Shown one piece after another: positions 26,306 to 34,603 of a stretch of 64,000 nucleotides of DNA. Source of the stretch: Thomasclavelia spiroformis DSM 1552 (GTDB taxonomy: Bacteria > Bacillota_I > Bacilli_A > Erysipelotrichales > Coprobacillaceae); contig NZ_CP102275.1 in NCBI RefSeq assembly GCF_025149465.1, positions 806,001 to 870,000 on the forward strand, given 5' to 3'. The position numbers and the translations under genes are program-made. The notes under the pieces are model-generated. The model worked only from the letters and a program-made list of their open reading frames with translations, was not told the origin of the DNA and made no database searches. Within the stretch, counting starts at the first letter, position 1. Every line of letters starts with the position of its first letter.

Positions 26306-27043
26306 ATGAGACTAAAAAATACTTTTTTGATTTTATTGAAATTAGTTGTAATTGTTGGTTTGATTGTTTATTTACCTAGTAAAGTGTCTTCTCCTTCAAA
26401 GGCACAAGTTATTAATGCAATTGATAATTCTAATCAGGTAAAAGCAAGTTATCAAAATATGGAATCTAAAGTTGTAAAAGATAAAAAGATTCATATCTAT
26501 AATACTCATCAAGGTGAGGAGTATGATGGATATAATGTTGTTTTAGGAGCAAATTATTTAAAGGATTGTTTAAGTAGTCAAGGATATCAATGTGATGTTG
26601 AATCTAATGATTTTGAAGGATATAAGGCTGTTCATAATATTGCCTATAATAAATCATATAGTGTTTCAAAAATGTATTTGGAACAAAGCATTCAAAGTAA
26701 TGGAGGATATGATTTAATTATTGATTTTCATCGAGATTCAATATCTAAAGAATTATCGACAATTAATCATAATGGTAAATCGTATGCTAAAATTATGTTT
26801 GTTGTTGGTAAAAGCAGTGGCAAATTTGATGCTGTTAATCAGTTATCACAACAATTATCTGATATTGCTAATTCAATTGTTCCTAAAATAAGTCGAGGCG
26901 TTTATGTAAAACAATCTCATTATAATCAAGGAACAAGTGATAATATGGTTTTAATTGAAGTAGGAGCCCAAAGTAACACTAAAGAAGAAATCCAAGCTAC
27001 AGTAGAAGTTATTGCTAGTGCAATAGGGAAATATTTAGGATAA
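26306..27043 (+). CDS. spoIIP: Stage II sporulation protein P
   Basis: SpoIIP is a peptidoglycan amidase/endopeptidase that works with SpoIID and SpoIIM in forespore engulfment. An N-terminal transmembrane segment (about 5-24) is followed by the amidase domain with IHIYNTHQGEEY, IIDFHRDS and LIEVGAQSNTKEE. The 245-aa length is shorter than Bacillus SpoIIP because the N-terminal linker is reduced. GGGTGATG precedes the ATG. Order rpsT/gpr/spoIIP/yqxA-like follows Bacillus. Its stop overlaps the next start by 1 nt. Confidence 0.92.
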   Translation: MRLKNTFLILLKLVVIVGLIVYLPSKVSSPSKAQVINAIDNSNQVKASYQNMESKVVKDKKIHIYNTHQGEEYDGYNVVLGANYLKDCLSSQGYQCDVESNDFEGYKAVHNIAYNKSYSVSKMYLEQSIQSNGGYDLIIDFHRDSISKELSTINHNGKSYAKIMFVVGKSSGKFDAVNQLSQQLSDIANSIVPKISRGVYVKQSHYNQGTSDNMVLIEVGAQSNTKEEIQATVEVIASAIGKYLG

Positions 27044-27327
27044 TGAAAAGTTTTTTAATTGATTTGTGTTTAGTTGGTTTGCTTTTGTTTTTAATTAATG
27101 GATTATTTGGTGATTACGGGATTCAAAAAGCCATGTTTGAACAAAATATCGTACAATTTGAAGAAGAAATAAAGGAACATCAGCCAATTACAACTGATTA
27201 TGGAACTACTAATGATAATGAAGAAAACACATTATCATTAGTAGTAAAAAAAATTAGTGATATTTGTATTAAAATAATTGAGACTTTAGTATTGATTATT
27301 TCTAATATTATTAGTACACTTTTATAA
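27043..27327 (+). CDS. YqxA-like small membrane protein
   Basis: 94 aa with hydrophobic segments at about 3-20 and 75-92 and a polar Glu/Asn/Thr-rich middle, so probably two membrane helices. The position directly after spoIIP and the LFLINGLFGDYGIQKAM segment recall Bacillus YqxA (DUF3679), of unknown function; similarity is weak. Translation is coupled to spoIIP through TAATG. A sporulation role is inferred from context only. Confidence 0.6.
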   Translation: MKSFLIDLCLVGLLLFLINGLFGDYGIQKAMFEQNIVQFEEEIKEHQPITTDYGTTNDNEENTLSLVVKKISDICIKIIETLVLIISNIISTLL

Positions 27328-27342
27328 GAAAGTGGTGATTAA

Positions 27343-28296
27343 ATGGAAAATGTAAAAATATTATTTATGGGTACTGCAAGTTTTTCTAGCTGTGTACTAG
27401 AAAAACTTTTAGAAACTAATTATAACGTTATTGCAGTAGTAACTCAGCCTGATCGTTTAGTTGGTCGAAAAAAAATATTAACGATGCCTGAGGTCAAAGA
27501 GGTAGCTTTAAATCATGATATCCCAGTATATCAACCTCAAAAGATAAAAAAAGATTATCAAGATTTATTAGATTTAAAACCTGATCTAGTAATTACAGCA
27601 GCTTATGGACAAATGATTCCTGAAGCAATTTTAAACTTACCTAAATTAGGATGTATTAATGTTCATGCTTCCTTGTTACCAAAATATCGTGGTGGAGCCC
27701 CAGTTCATTATGCAATCATTAATGGTGAAGAGGTTACTGGAGTAACAATTATGTATATGGTTAAAAAGATGGATGCTGGAAATATTATCAGCCAAGAAGA
27801 AGTTAAAATTGCACCTGATGAAACAACTGGCGAGTTATATGATCGTTTAAGTAATGTCGGGGCAAAGTTATTAATTGAAACATTACCAAGTATTATTAGT
27901 AAAACTAATGATTCAATTGAACAGGATGAAAACTTAGTTACATATGCACCAGTAATTAGTCACGAACAAGAAAAGATTGATTTTAATCAATCAGCTAAGC
28001 AAGTTTATAATCATGTTAGAGGATTGAATCCATGGCCAGGAGCTTATACTGTTTATCAAGATAAAGTAGTTAAAATTTGGGCAGGTTCAATACATAATTG
28101 CCAAAATGCAACAAAACATCATGGTCATCAAGAAAATGGAACGATTGTTAAAATTTTTAAAGATGCGATTGGTGTAAAAACAGGTGATGGAATTTATTTA
28201 ATTACGGAATTACAAATTGCTGGTAAAAAAAGAATGCTTGTAAAAGATTATTTAAATGGTAATAATATTTTTAAAGTAGATACTAAATTTGATTAA
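27343..28296 (+). CDS. fmt: Methionyl-tRNA formyltransferase
   Basis: Fmt formylates initiator Met-tRNA using 10-formyl-tetrahydrofolate. N-terminal FMGTASFSS, catalytic SLLPKYRGGAPVHYAIINGE (about 108-127, including the conserved Asn-His region NVHAS just before), and the C-terminal OB-like domain beginning VRGLNPWPGAYT are all seen. The 317-aa length is normal. AAGTGGTGA precedes the ATG. A strong terminator follows. Confidence 0.96.
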   Translation: MENVKILFMGTASFSSCVLEKLLETNYNVIAVVTQPDRLVGRKKILTMPEVKEVALNHDIPVYQPQKIKKDYQDLLDLKPDLVITAAYGQMIPEAILNLPKLGCINVHASLLPKYRGGAPVHYAIINGEEVTGVTIMYMVKKMDAGNIISQEEVKIAPDETTGELYDRLSNVGAKLLIETLPSIISKTNDSIEQDENLVTYAPVISHEQEKIDFNQSAKQVYNHVRGLNPWPGAYTVYQDKVVKIWAGSIHNCQNATKHHGHQENGTIVKIFKDAIGVKTGDGIYLITELQIAGKKRMLVKDYLNGNNIFKVDTKFD

Positions 28297-28327
28297 TGGT
28301 ACAACAATTTGTTGTACCATTATTTTT
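28295..28327 (+). terminator. Terminator of fmt
   Basis: ATGGTACAAC (28296-28305), loop AATTT, GTTGTACCAT (28311-28320), then TATTTTTA. Confidence 0.85.
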
Positions 28328-28341
28328 AGGAGGAATTGATT

Positions 28342-29598
28342 ATGACAATGGTAGAAATAATAGAGTTAAAGAAAAATAATCATGTCTTAACAAAAGAACA
28401 AATTCATTTTATTATTAATGGGTATTGTAATAATAAGATCCCTGATTATCAAATGAGTGCTTTTTTAATGACAATATGTTTTAATGGGTTATCTAAACAA
28501 GAAATATTTTTATTAACTGATGAAATGATTAATAGTGGTAAAATAATGGATTTAAGCAAGATTAAAGGAATTAAAGTAGATAAACATTCTACAGGTGGTG
28601 TTGGTGATAAAACAACATTAGTAGTTGGACCATTAGTAGCAGCTTGTAATGTTCCTGTAGCTAAAATGTCAGGGCGTGGTTTAGGACATACAGGCGGAAC
28701 GCTTGATAAATTAGAAGCTATTCCTGGTTTTGATATTCATCTAGATGAAAGTAATTTTATTAAACAGGTCAACGAGATTCAACTTGCTATAATTGGTCAA
28801 AGTAAAGAATTGGCGCTTGCTGATCAAAAAATATATGCTCTTAGAGATGTAACAGCTACAGTTGATTGTATGCCTTTAATTGCTTCTTCAATTATGTCAA
28901 AGAAGATTGCTTCAGGTAGTGATGCGATTTTATTAGATGTAAAATATGGAAATGGTGCTTTTATGAAAAGTATTGATGAAACTGAAAAATTAGCTCAAAC
29001 AATGATTGAAATTGGTAAGTATTTTAATAAAGATACAAGAGCAATTATTTCTAATATGGATCAGCCTCTAGGTAATACAATTGGTAATAGTTTAGAAGTT
29101 ATTGAAGCTATTAATACTTTAAAGGGAAAAGGACCTAAGGATTTATTAGAATTATGTTTAAAAACTGCTAGTTTAATGCTTCTTCAAGCAAAAAGATGTA
29201 AAGATGAAGTTGAAGCAATGGCATTATTAAAAAAAGTTCTTGAAAGTGGAAAAGCTTTAAATAAATTTAAAGAAATGGTTAGCTATCAACATGGTGATAT
29301 TAGATATATTGATAATCCTGGTTTATTTAAATTAGCCAAAAATATTATTCCTGTTAAAGCTAAAACAAATGGTTATGTAAAAAAATTAGATACCAAAGCT
29401 TTAGGAATTATTTCAATGAAACTAGGTGGTGGTCGATTAACTAAAGATGATATAATTGATCATAGTGTGGGAATTGTTTTAAATAAAAAAATAGGTGATA
29501 AATGTAATAGTAACGATGTTTTAGCTTATTTGTATGTAAATAAAGAAATTGAAGAAACATTAATTGATGAAGTATATAATGCCTATCAAATAGTTTGA
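28342..29598 (+). CDS. pdp: Pyrimidine-nucleoside phosphorylase
   Basis: The enzyme reversibly phosphorolyses uridine and thymidine for nucleoside salvage. The signature KHSTGGVGDKTTLVVGPLVA (about 78-97) and MSGRGLGHTGGTLDKLE follow an N-terminal helical domain. The C-terminal alpha/beta domain (VKAKTNGYVKKLDTKALG, MKLGGGRLTKDD) is intact. The 418-aa length separates it from longer archaeal types; thymidine phosphorylase DeoA is the close alternative. AGGAGG is 8 nt before the ATG at 28342, preferred to a TTG at 28336. It stands alone, without the usual deoxyribose-phosphate aldolase or cytidine deaminase neighbours. Confidence 0.92.
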   Translation: MTMVEIIELKKNNHVLTKEQIHFIINGYCNNKIPDYQMSAFLMTICFNGLSKQEIFLLTDEMINSGKIMDLSKIKGIKVDKHSTGGVGDKTTLVVGPLVAACNVPVAKMSGRGLGHTGGTLDKLEAIPGFDIHLDESNFIKQVNEIQLAIIGQSKELALADQKIYALRDVTATVDCMPLIASSIMSKKIASGSDAILLDVKYGNGAFMKSIDETEKLAQTMIEIGKYFNKDTRAIISNMDQPLGNTIGNSLEVIEAINTLKGKGPKDLLELCLKTASLMLLQAKRCKDEVEAMALLKKVLESGKALNKFKEMVSYQHGDIRYIDNPGLFKLAKNIIPVKAKTNGYVKKLDTKALGIISMKLGGGRLTKDDIIDHSVGIVLNKKIGDKCNSNDVLAYLYVNKEIEETLIDEVYNAYQIV

Positions 29599-29613
29599 TT
29601 TTTTAACAAAAAA

Positions 29614-29649
29614 TTGATACTAATTGAAAAAATCCTTGTATAATATAAT
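29614..29649 (+). promoter_or_regulatory. Candidate promoter of the HAD gene
   Basis: TTGATA (29614-29619) with TATAAT at 29639-29644 (19-bp spacer); a second overlapping TATAAT is at 29644-29649. Spacing is long, so confidence is modest. Confidence 0.4.
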
Positions 29650-29664
29650 TGTGGGAGGTTAAAA

Positions 29665-30144
29665 ATGGGAAAATATTTATTTTTTGATATTGATGGTACA
29701 TTTTTTAGTAAAAAGACTATTAAAGAAATTAAACAGACATGTAAAAATAGTCATAAAGCTTTTAAATGTACGAAAGTACCAATATCAATTATAAAAGATG
29801 TAAATGATATTGGATTTAATGATATTATTGCATCGACTGGTAGCTTTGGTAATGAATATATTTTGGAGAATTATATTAATCAAACGCCAGGAATTCGTGA
29901 GTTTTTTAATATCGATATTTTTTCAAGAGATACTGATAGTTATATTAATGGTAAGATTATTCGAAAGGATTGCACTAAAAAAGATGTAATAAAAAAAGAT
30001 TCAATTGCATTTGGTGATAGTATGAATAACTATCAAATGATTAAAATAACTGGTTATGGAGTTGTTTTACACTTGGCTTTTGATAAATTAAAGACAATAG
30101 CTGATAGTACATTTGATAAGCCTGATATGATGGGATTTATATAA
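29665..30144 (+). CDS. HAD-superfamily (Cof-type) protein, internally reduced
   Basis: Motif I DIDGTFF is at residues 8-14 and motif IV FGDSMNNYQM near 121, but Cof-type HAD phosphatases are about 260 aa and this one is 159. Residues 30-45 (AFKCTKVPIS) resemble the motif II segment FLCTGRP with the key Thr-Gly lost, and most of the C2 cap is missing. GDSMND is GDSMNN. It looks like a gene with internal deletions, possibly no longer an active phosphatase. GGGAGG precedes the ATG. Confidence 0.6.
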   Translation: MGKYLFFDIDGTFFSKKTIKEIKQTCKNSHKAFKCTKVPISIIKDVNDIGFNDIIASTGSFGNEYILENYINQTPGIREFFNIDIFSRDTDSYINGKIIRKDCTKKDVIKKDSIAFGDSMNNYQMIKITGYGVVLHLAFDKLKTIADSTFDKPDMMGFI

Positions 30145-30184
30145 GTATGAAAGAATTCAAACTAAGATAAATTGGAGATAAAAT

Positions 30185-30559
30185 TTGTCAGTTGGACTAA
30201 TCTTGAAACAAATTAGAAAATTAAAAAATATTTCACAAAAAGATATTGCTGAAATATTGAATGTTAGTATAAGTTCAATCTATCGTTTTGAAAATGGTGG
30301 AAAGATCAGTTTTGATAATTATCTTAAGTATTGTGTATATTTAGAGGTATTTCCATGTATACCTTTGATCATATGTAATAATGATAAATTATTGCTTTTA
30401 TACCATAAAATCTATCAATCTAATTTAAATAGAGAAATGAAAGATTTAATTTTATCAATACTTGTTCAGGAGTTAAGTGAAGGAATATTACAACACATTG
30501 AACAAATATTCTTTAAACTAGATGCAAAAATTAAGGACGATAAGATTAAGATAATTTAA
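30185..30559 (+). CDS. Small XRE-family helix-turn-helix regulator
   Basis: 124 aa. The N-terminal HTH_3 domain (LKQIRKLKNISQKDIAEILNVSISSIYRFENGG, given here only as residues 7-40 by key parts ISQKDIAEIL and SSIYRFE) is typical of Cro/CI regulators. The C-terminal 70 residues are hydrophobic-helical and unrecognised. The start is TTG at 30185 with TGGAGA 7-8 nt upstream. It has its own terminator. Its target is unknown; the neighbouring relic region may be what it once controlled. Confidence 0.75.
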   Translation: MSVGLILKQIRKLKNISQKDIAEILNVSISSIYRFENGGKISFDNYLKYCVYLEVFPCIPLIICNNDKLLLLYHKIYQSNLNREMKDLILSILVQELSEGILQHIEQIFFKLDAKIKDDKIKII

Positions 30560-30589
30560 TATAGTGAGATATTTATACGAGATAACTAT

Positions 30590-30621
30590 GAGAAATAATT
30601 AATAAAATTATTTCTTTTTTT
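30590..30621 (+). terminator. Terminator of the XRE gene
   Basis: AGAAATAATT (30591-30600), loop AATAA, AATTATTTCT (30606-30615), then TTTTTT. Confidence 0.75.
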
Positions 30622-30639
30622 ATAAAAAATTATGTTATT

Positions 30640-31120
30640 AAAAACGATGATATACCTAAATATAAAATATTTATCCAAAATTATTTATATTAAGATGAAG
30701 ATGTTTTGTGGAAAGAAAAATCTGAAAAAGGTAATTTTTTAGTAAAGATGGCCAAAATTATTTTTTATTTTGGTTTGATATGTATTTTTATTTTTTGAAA
30801 GTATGATAATAATGGCTGAACCACTACTAGCTTTTTTTAGTATTTGGAATATTATTTGTGCTAATCGGTTATTATTTATTATATGTTGAATTTTTAAAAG
30901 AGCATTGATAAGGAGCAAGACGATTTATATTGTGATAGATTAGAAGTTAATTATTAAAGTGGGAAATGATATTAAAATGTATCAAGCAAATGAGTTATCA
31001 TCGATGAAAATACAAATGTATAAAATAGAACGATTTATTTTTTATTATCTTCCTACCGTAAGTATCGCAGTTACTCTTATTATATCTACTACATTCTTGA
31101 AAATCTTCCAAATATAATGA
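30640..31120 (+). pseudogene. Relics of small membrane-protein gene(s)
   Basis: About 480 bp without an intact gene. Fragments in different frames read like parts of a membrane protein: VKMAKIIFYFGLICIFIF near 30750, then MAEPLLAFF near 30815, then FGILFVLIGYYLLYVEFLKEH near 30850-30915. A 46-codon frame at 30977-31117 encodes another single hydrophobic segment. No family is recognised. The pattern of short in-frame pieces with stops suggests decay, but chance AT-rich hydrophobic frames are possible. Confidence 0.35.
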
Positions 31121-31164
31121 TGCTTTAAATAGAATAAAAGAGGGCTCGAAGTAATTAATAAGTA

Positions 31165-31204
31165 TTTGTAAAAACCGTCAATCTTTTATGATATATTGAC
31201 GGTT
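31165..31204 (-). terminator. Terminator downstream of dacF
   Basis: AAACCGTCAAT (31172-31182) and ATTGACGGTTT (31194-31204) form an 11-bp perfect stem; on the minus strand TTTACAAATA follows. Confidence 0.65.
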
Positions 31205-31260
31205 TAAGATATTTAAAAATTTATGTTAAGGAAAACTAAAATAGTTTCTTTTTATATCAA

Positions 31261-32403
31261 TTAAAATAATAATTTAAATGTTTTAATTAATTTAGAAAAA
31301 TAAGTAGCTTTTTCAACATCGTTATCACTATATAAATTATAACTAGTAATTTCTTTGTCATCACATAATACAGTTAAAGTAGCTACTATATCACCTTTTT
31401 TAACTGGTAACAAATTATCTTTATAAACAATCTTAGTTGTATATTTTTGATCATTAGCTTTTGCTTTAATATAAGCAATATCTTCTTTACAAACAACATT
31501 GATAGTTAAATTATCCATTTTATCTACAACATGTTTTTCAATTATACTATCTTTTTTATAAATAATTTCACGTTTATAATTATTTAAACCATAGTCAAGC
31601 AAATTACACATTTCTTCATTTCTTTTCTTAGGTTCACTTTCTTTCATTACTACACCAACTAATCTTTGTCCATCACGTTTAGCAGTAGTTACAAGACAGT
31701 ATCCAGCTTCTTTAGTATATCCGGTTTTTAAACCATCAACCCCATCATATAACTTTAATAATTTATTTGTATTTACAAGCCAAAAGCTTTGTTTAGTATC
31801 TTCTCTTATATAACTATCATATAGAGAAGTAACACTTAATAACTTATTGCCGCCTATTTTAATTAAATATGAAGCCATCATGGCAAGATCATAGGGGCAT
31901 GTATAATGATTATTATCGTGTAAACCAGTAACATTTTCAAAATGTGTATTTTTTAAATTAAGTTCTTTGGCCTTTTGGTTCATCATTTCAACAAATTTAT
32001 TAGTACTTCCAGCAATATACTCACTTACTGCAACACTGGCATCATTAGCACTTGCAATAGCAATTGATTTAAACATATCTTCTAATGACATGTTTTCACC
32101 TTCTTCTAAATATACTTGAGAACCACCCATGCTAGCAGCATATTTAGATGTTGTTACTTGATCATCAAAAGATATTTTTTTATTATTTATTGCTTCAAAC
32201 ATAATGATCATGGTCATTATTTTAGTAGTTGATGCGGGAAAAAGTTTTTTATCAGCGTTTTTATCATAAAGAATTTGTTTAGAATCAGCATCGATTAATA
32301 TGGCACCACTTGCATTTGGGGTAATGTCATTTTCGATTGCTTGAAGATTAGTTATTGGTAGTAAGCTGATGATTAATAGAAATATTAATAGTTTTTTTAT
32401 CAA
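31261..32403 (-). CDS. dacF: D-alanyl-D-alanine carboxypeptidase (DacF-type)
   Basis: A secreted, membrane-bound penicillin-binding protein (peptidase S11) that removes the terminal D-Ala of peptidoglycan stem peptides. A signal peptide (KKLLIFLLIISLLPITNLQA) leads into SxxK in PASTTKIMT, SxN in SANDASVA, and KTG in LKTGYTKEAG. The C-terminal PBP5 beta domain and an ending with hydrophobic and basic residues suit membrane attachment. The preferred start is TTG at 32403 with GAGGCGAT upstream; the ATG at 32433 would extend the signal peptide without a ribosome-binding site. It diverges from spoIIA, whereas dacF precedes spoIIAA in the same direction in Bacillus. Confidence 0.92.
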   Translation of the reverse strand: MIKKLLIFLLIISLLPITNLQAIENDITPNASGAILIDADSKQILYDKNADKKLFPASTTKIMTMIIMFEAINNKKISFDDQVTTSKYAASMGGSQVYLEEGENMSLEDMFKSIAIASANDASVAVSEYIAGSTNKFVEMMNQKAKELNLKNTHFENVTGLHDNNHYTCPYDLAMMASYLIKIGGNKLLSVTSLYDSYIREDTKQSFWLVNTNKLLKLYDGVDGLKTGYTKEAGYCLVTTAKRDGQRLVGVVMKESEPKKRNEEMCNLLDYGLNNYKREIIYKKDSIIEKHVVDKMDNLTINVVCKEDIAYIKAKANDQKYTTKIVYKDNLLPVKKGDIVATLTVLCDDKEITSYNLYSDNDVEKATYFSKLIKTFKLLF

Positions 32404-32496
32404 TTTAATCGCCTCAGTAATTAATATGTCCAAGTTTGATAAAAATACATATATGATTGATGATAAAAATATTTTTATTGTAGTTAATATTCTAGT

Positions 32497-32506
32497 TTTG
32501 TCGAAA
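32497..32506 (+). promoter_or_regulatory. Spo0A box upstream of spoIIA
   Basis: TTTGTCGAAA contains the exact Spo0A-binding core TGTCGAA. It lies 28 bp before a TATGAT -10 (32533-32538), so it is centred about 43 bp before the expected transcript start, the usual place for activation. Spo0A-P activation of spoIIA is established in Bacillus. Confidence 0.7.
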
Positions 32507-32532
32507 GCATTTATTCATGATTTTAAAAGTTG

Positions 32533-32538
32533 TATGAT
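32533..32538 (+). promoter_or_regulatory. Candidate -10 of the spoIIA operon
   Basis: TATGAT (32533-32538) with no good -35; the Spo0A box upstream could compensate. A SigH-type promoter, used for spoIIA in Bacillus, was not clearly found. Confidence 0.45.
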
Positions 32539-32558
32539 AACTTCGAGGAGATGAGAAA

Positions 32559-32882
32559 ATGGAAAATAAGATAGAATATAAGATTTTAGATGATAAAATT
32601 ATTATCTGTTTTTATGGTGAATTAAGTAGTAGTAATGTTAGTAAATATCGTAATTTAATAAATAACATTTTAGATAAAAGTAGAGGTGTTGTTTATTTTG
32701 ATTTTTTACATACAAGTTTTATTGATAGTTCAGGAATTGGTTTAGTTTTAGGACGCTACAATCATTTAAAAAATGAAAATCGAAAATTAGTTCTTGCTAA
32801 TTTAAGCAAAACAGAATATAAAGTTTTTGAATTGTCGGGAATGTTTGCGCTGATGGAATATGTAGAGGGGGTAAAAGAATAA
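32559..32882 (+). CDS. spoIIAA: Anti-sigma F factor antagonist SpoIIAA
   Basis: A 107-aa STAS-domain protein. When unphosphorylated it binds SpoIIAB and frees sigma F in the forespore. The phosphorylated serine lies in SFIDSSGIGLVLGRY; the serine is residue 58, as in Bacillus. CGAGGAGATGAG precedes the ATG. It overlaps spoIIAB by 1 nt. Confidence 0.95.
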   Translation: MENKIEYKILDDKIIICFYGELSSSNVSKYRNLINNILDKSRGVVYFDFLHTSFIDSSGIGLVLGRYNHLKNENRKLVLANLSKTEYKVFELSGMFALMEYVEGVKE

Positions 32883-33316
32883 TGAATCAAATGGAACTTA
32901 GTTTTAGTGCAAAAATAGAAAATGAATCTTTTGCAAGAACTAGTATAGGAGCATTTATTGCAACAATGAATCCAACTGTTGATGAAGTTGCTGAAGTAAA
33001 GACAATTATTAGTGAAGGAGTCAGTAATGCAATTATTCATGGCTATCAAAATGATGGTGAAAGCAAAGTTGTTGTAAAAGTTCAAATTGAGGAAAATAGA
33101 ACGATAAAAATAGTTATTCAAGATTATGGTAAAGGAATTGAAGACGTTGAAATGGCAAGAGTTCCAATGTACAGTTCATTAAAAGAAATTGAACATGCGG
33201 GAATGGGTTTAACAATTATTGAGGCTTTATGTGATAGTTTGGAAATTCATTCAACACTTAATTTAGGAACAAAACTAACTATTAAAAAAAGATTGAAAGA
33301 TTCTAACATTGGCTAA
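32882..33316 (+). CDS. spoIIAB: Anti-sigma F factor SpoIIAB (serine kinase)
   Basis: A 144-aa GHKL-fold ATPase that holds sigma F inactive and phosphorylates SpoIIAA. The N box (EGVSNAIIHGY), G1 (QDYGKGIED) and G2 (HAGMGLTIIEAL) are visible. GGGGGTAAAAG lies upstream in spoIIAA and the ATG overlaps its stop. Sigma F follows with an 8-nt overlap, ensuring balanced synthesis. Confidence 0.95.
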   Translation: MNQMELSFSAKIENESFARTSIGAFIATMNPTVDEVAEVKTIISEGVSNAIIHGYQNDGESKVVVKVQIEENRTIKIVIQDYGKGIEDVEMARVPMYSSLKEIEHAGMGLTIIEALCDSLEIHSTLNLGTKLTIKKRLKDSNIG

Positions 33317-34028
33317 GGCAAATACAATTGAACTAATTGAAAAAGCAAGATGTGGGGATGAAATTGCTAAAGAATTAGTTGTTAATCAAAATTTAGGATT
33401 AGTTTGGTCAATAGTGCATCGTTTTAAAAATAATTATTATGATAAAGAAGATTTATTTCAAATTGGCTGTATTGGTTTGATGAAAGCAATTAATAATTTT
33501 GATACTAATTACGGAGTACAGTTTTCAACATATGCAGTACCAATAATTATGGGTGAAATAAAAAGATATTTTAGAGATGATGGAACGATTAAAGTAAGTC
33601 GTTCGTTAAAAGAATTGAATTTAAAAATTAATAAAGTAAAAGAGTTATTGATTAATCAAACAGGCCAAGATCCTACTGTTGAGGCAATTGCTAAGTATTT
33701 AAATATTGATGTTCAAGATGTAGTAGAGGCAATTGATTCATCATATTATCCTACTTCATTAAGTGAACCAATTTATGAAAAAGATGGCTCATCGATTTCA
33801 ATGGAAGAGAGAGTAGAAGATAAACATAATAAGATGTGGTTTGAAAAAATTGCTTTAAAAATGGAAATTGATAAACTAGATGAAAAAGAAAAATTAATTT
33901 TATATTTACGCTATCAATTAGATTTTAATCAAGAGAAAGTAGCTAAACGTCTAAATATTTCACAGGTACAAGTTTCACGTTTAGAAAAGAAAATTATTGC
34001 AAAGTTACGTAGTCACTTGAATGAATAA
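33309..34028 (+). CDS. sigF: Forespore RNA polymerase sigma factor SigF
   Basis: A 239-aa sporulation sigma factor that drives early forespore genes such as gpr. Region 2 (YYDKEDLFQIGCIGLMKAI, VQFSTYAVPIIMGEIKRYF), region 3, and region 4 with the helix-turn-helix NQEKVAKRLNISQVQVSRLEKK are intact. The start is TTG at 33309 inside the end of spoIIAB, with a weak GAAAGA upstream, so translation probably depends on coupling. lepB follows after 33 nt but has its own promoter. Confidence 0.94.
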   Translation: MAKANTIELIEKARCGDEIAKELVVNQNLGLVWSIVHRFKNNYYDKEDLFQIGCIGLMKAINNFDTNYGVQFSTYAVPIIMGEIKRYFRDDGTIKVSRSLKELNLKINKVKELLINQTGQDPTVEAIAKYLNIDVQDVVEAIDSSYYPTSLSEPIYEKDGSSISMEERVEDKHNKMWFEKIALKMEIDKLDEKEKLILYLRYQLDFNQEKVAKRLNISQVQVSRLEKKIIAKLRSHLNE

Positions 34029-34044
34029 TAAAACATGTTATAAT
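34017..34044 (+). promoter_or_regulatory. Promoter of lepB
   Basis: TTGAAT (34017-34022), 16-bp spacer, TATAAT (34039-34044) with TG at 34036-34037. It overlaps the sigF stop codon, allowing vegetative expression of lepB. Confidence 0.7.
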
Positions 34045-34061
34045 GTTTATCAGGTGATAAT

Positions 34062-34577
34062 ATGGATGAAGTTAAACAAAGCAAAAAAAGTGTTTTATTA
34101 GACTATTTAAAAGTTATTGTAATAACTTTAATAGTTACTTATGGGGTATTATATTTTGTTCAAATTTCAAAAGTGTATGGAACATCAATGCTTCCTACAT
34201 ATCATGAAGGAAATATAGTATTAGTAGATAAAGTTTTTTATAAGCATAACGAACCAAAAAGAAATGATATTGTTGTCGTTGATTATAAAGATGCCAATAT
34301 GAAAGAAACTTTTATTATTAAAAGAGTTGTTGGAATTGGTGGCGATCATATTGAAATTAAAGACAATGAGTTATATTTAAATGGTGAGTTGCTAGAGGAA
34401 GATTATATTAACGGTGCCATGATTAATTCTGAAGATATGGTTGTAGATGTTCCTGAAGGTAAGGTTTTTGTTATGGGTGATAACCGCAATAATAGTTTAG
34501 ATTCAAGAAAATTGGGTTATTTTGATTTTGATGAAGATGTAATTGGAAGGGTATTTTTTACGGTACCACTTACTTAA
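34062..34577 (+). CDS. lepB: Signal peptidase I
   Basis: A 171-aa membrane protease that removes signal peptides from exported proteins. One N-terminal transmembrane helix (about 14-32) precedes the catalytic Ser in GTSMLPTYHEGN, the catalytic Lys in FIIKRVVG, and the box GDNRNNSLDSR. Size and single helix are typical of Gram-positive SipS-type enzymes. CAGGTGATA precedes the ATG. A group II intron has inserted just behind its terminator. Confidence 0.95.
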   Translation: MDEVKQSKKSVLLDYLKVIVITLIVTYGVLYFVQISKVYGTSMLPTYHEGNIVLVDKVFYKHNEPKRNDIVVVDYKDANMKETFIIKRVVGIGGDHIEIKDNELYLNGELLEEDYINGAMINSEDMVVDVPEGKVFVMGDNRNNSLDSRKLGYFDFDEDVIGRVFFTVPLT

Positions 34578-34603
34578 AACAGGTTATATGCCTGTTTTTT
34601 TTA
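34577..34603 (+). terminator. Terminator of lepB and intron 5' exon
   Basis: AAACAGG (34577-34583), loop TTATATG, CCTGTTT (34591-34597), then TTTTTA; the intron begins at the next base. Confidence 0.85.
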
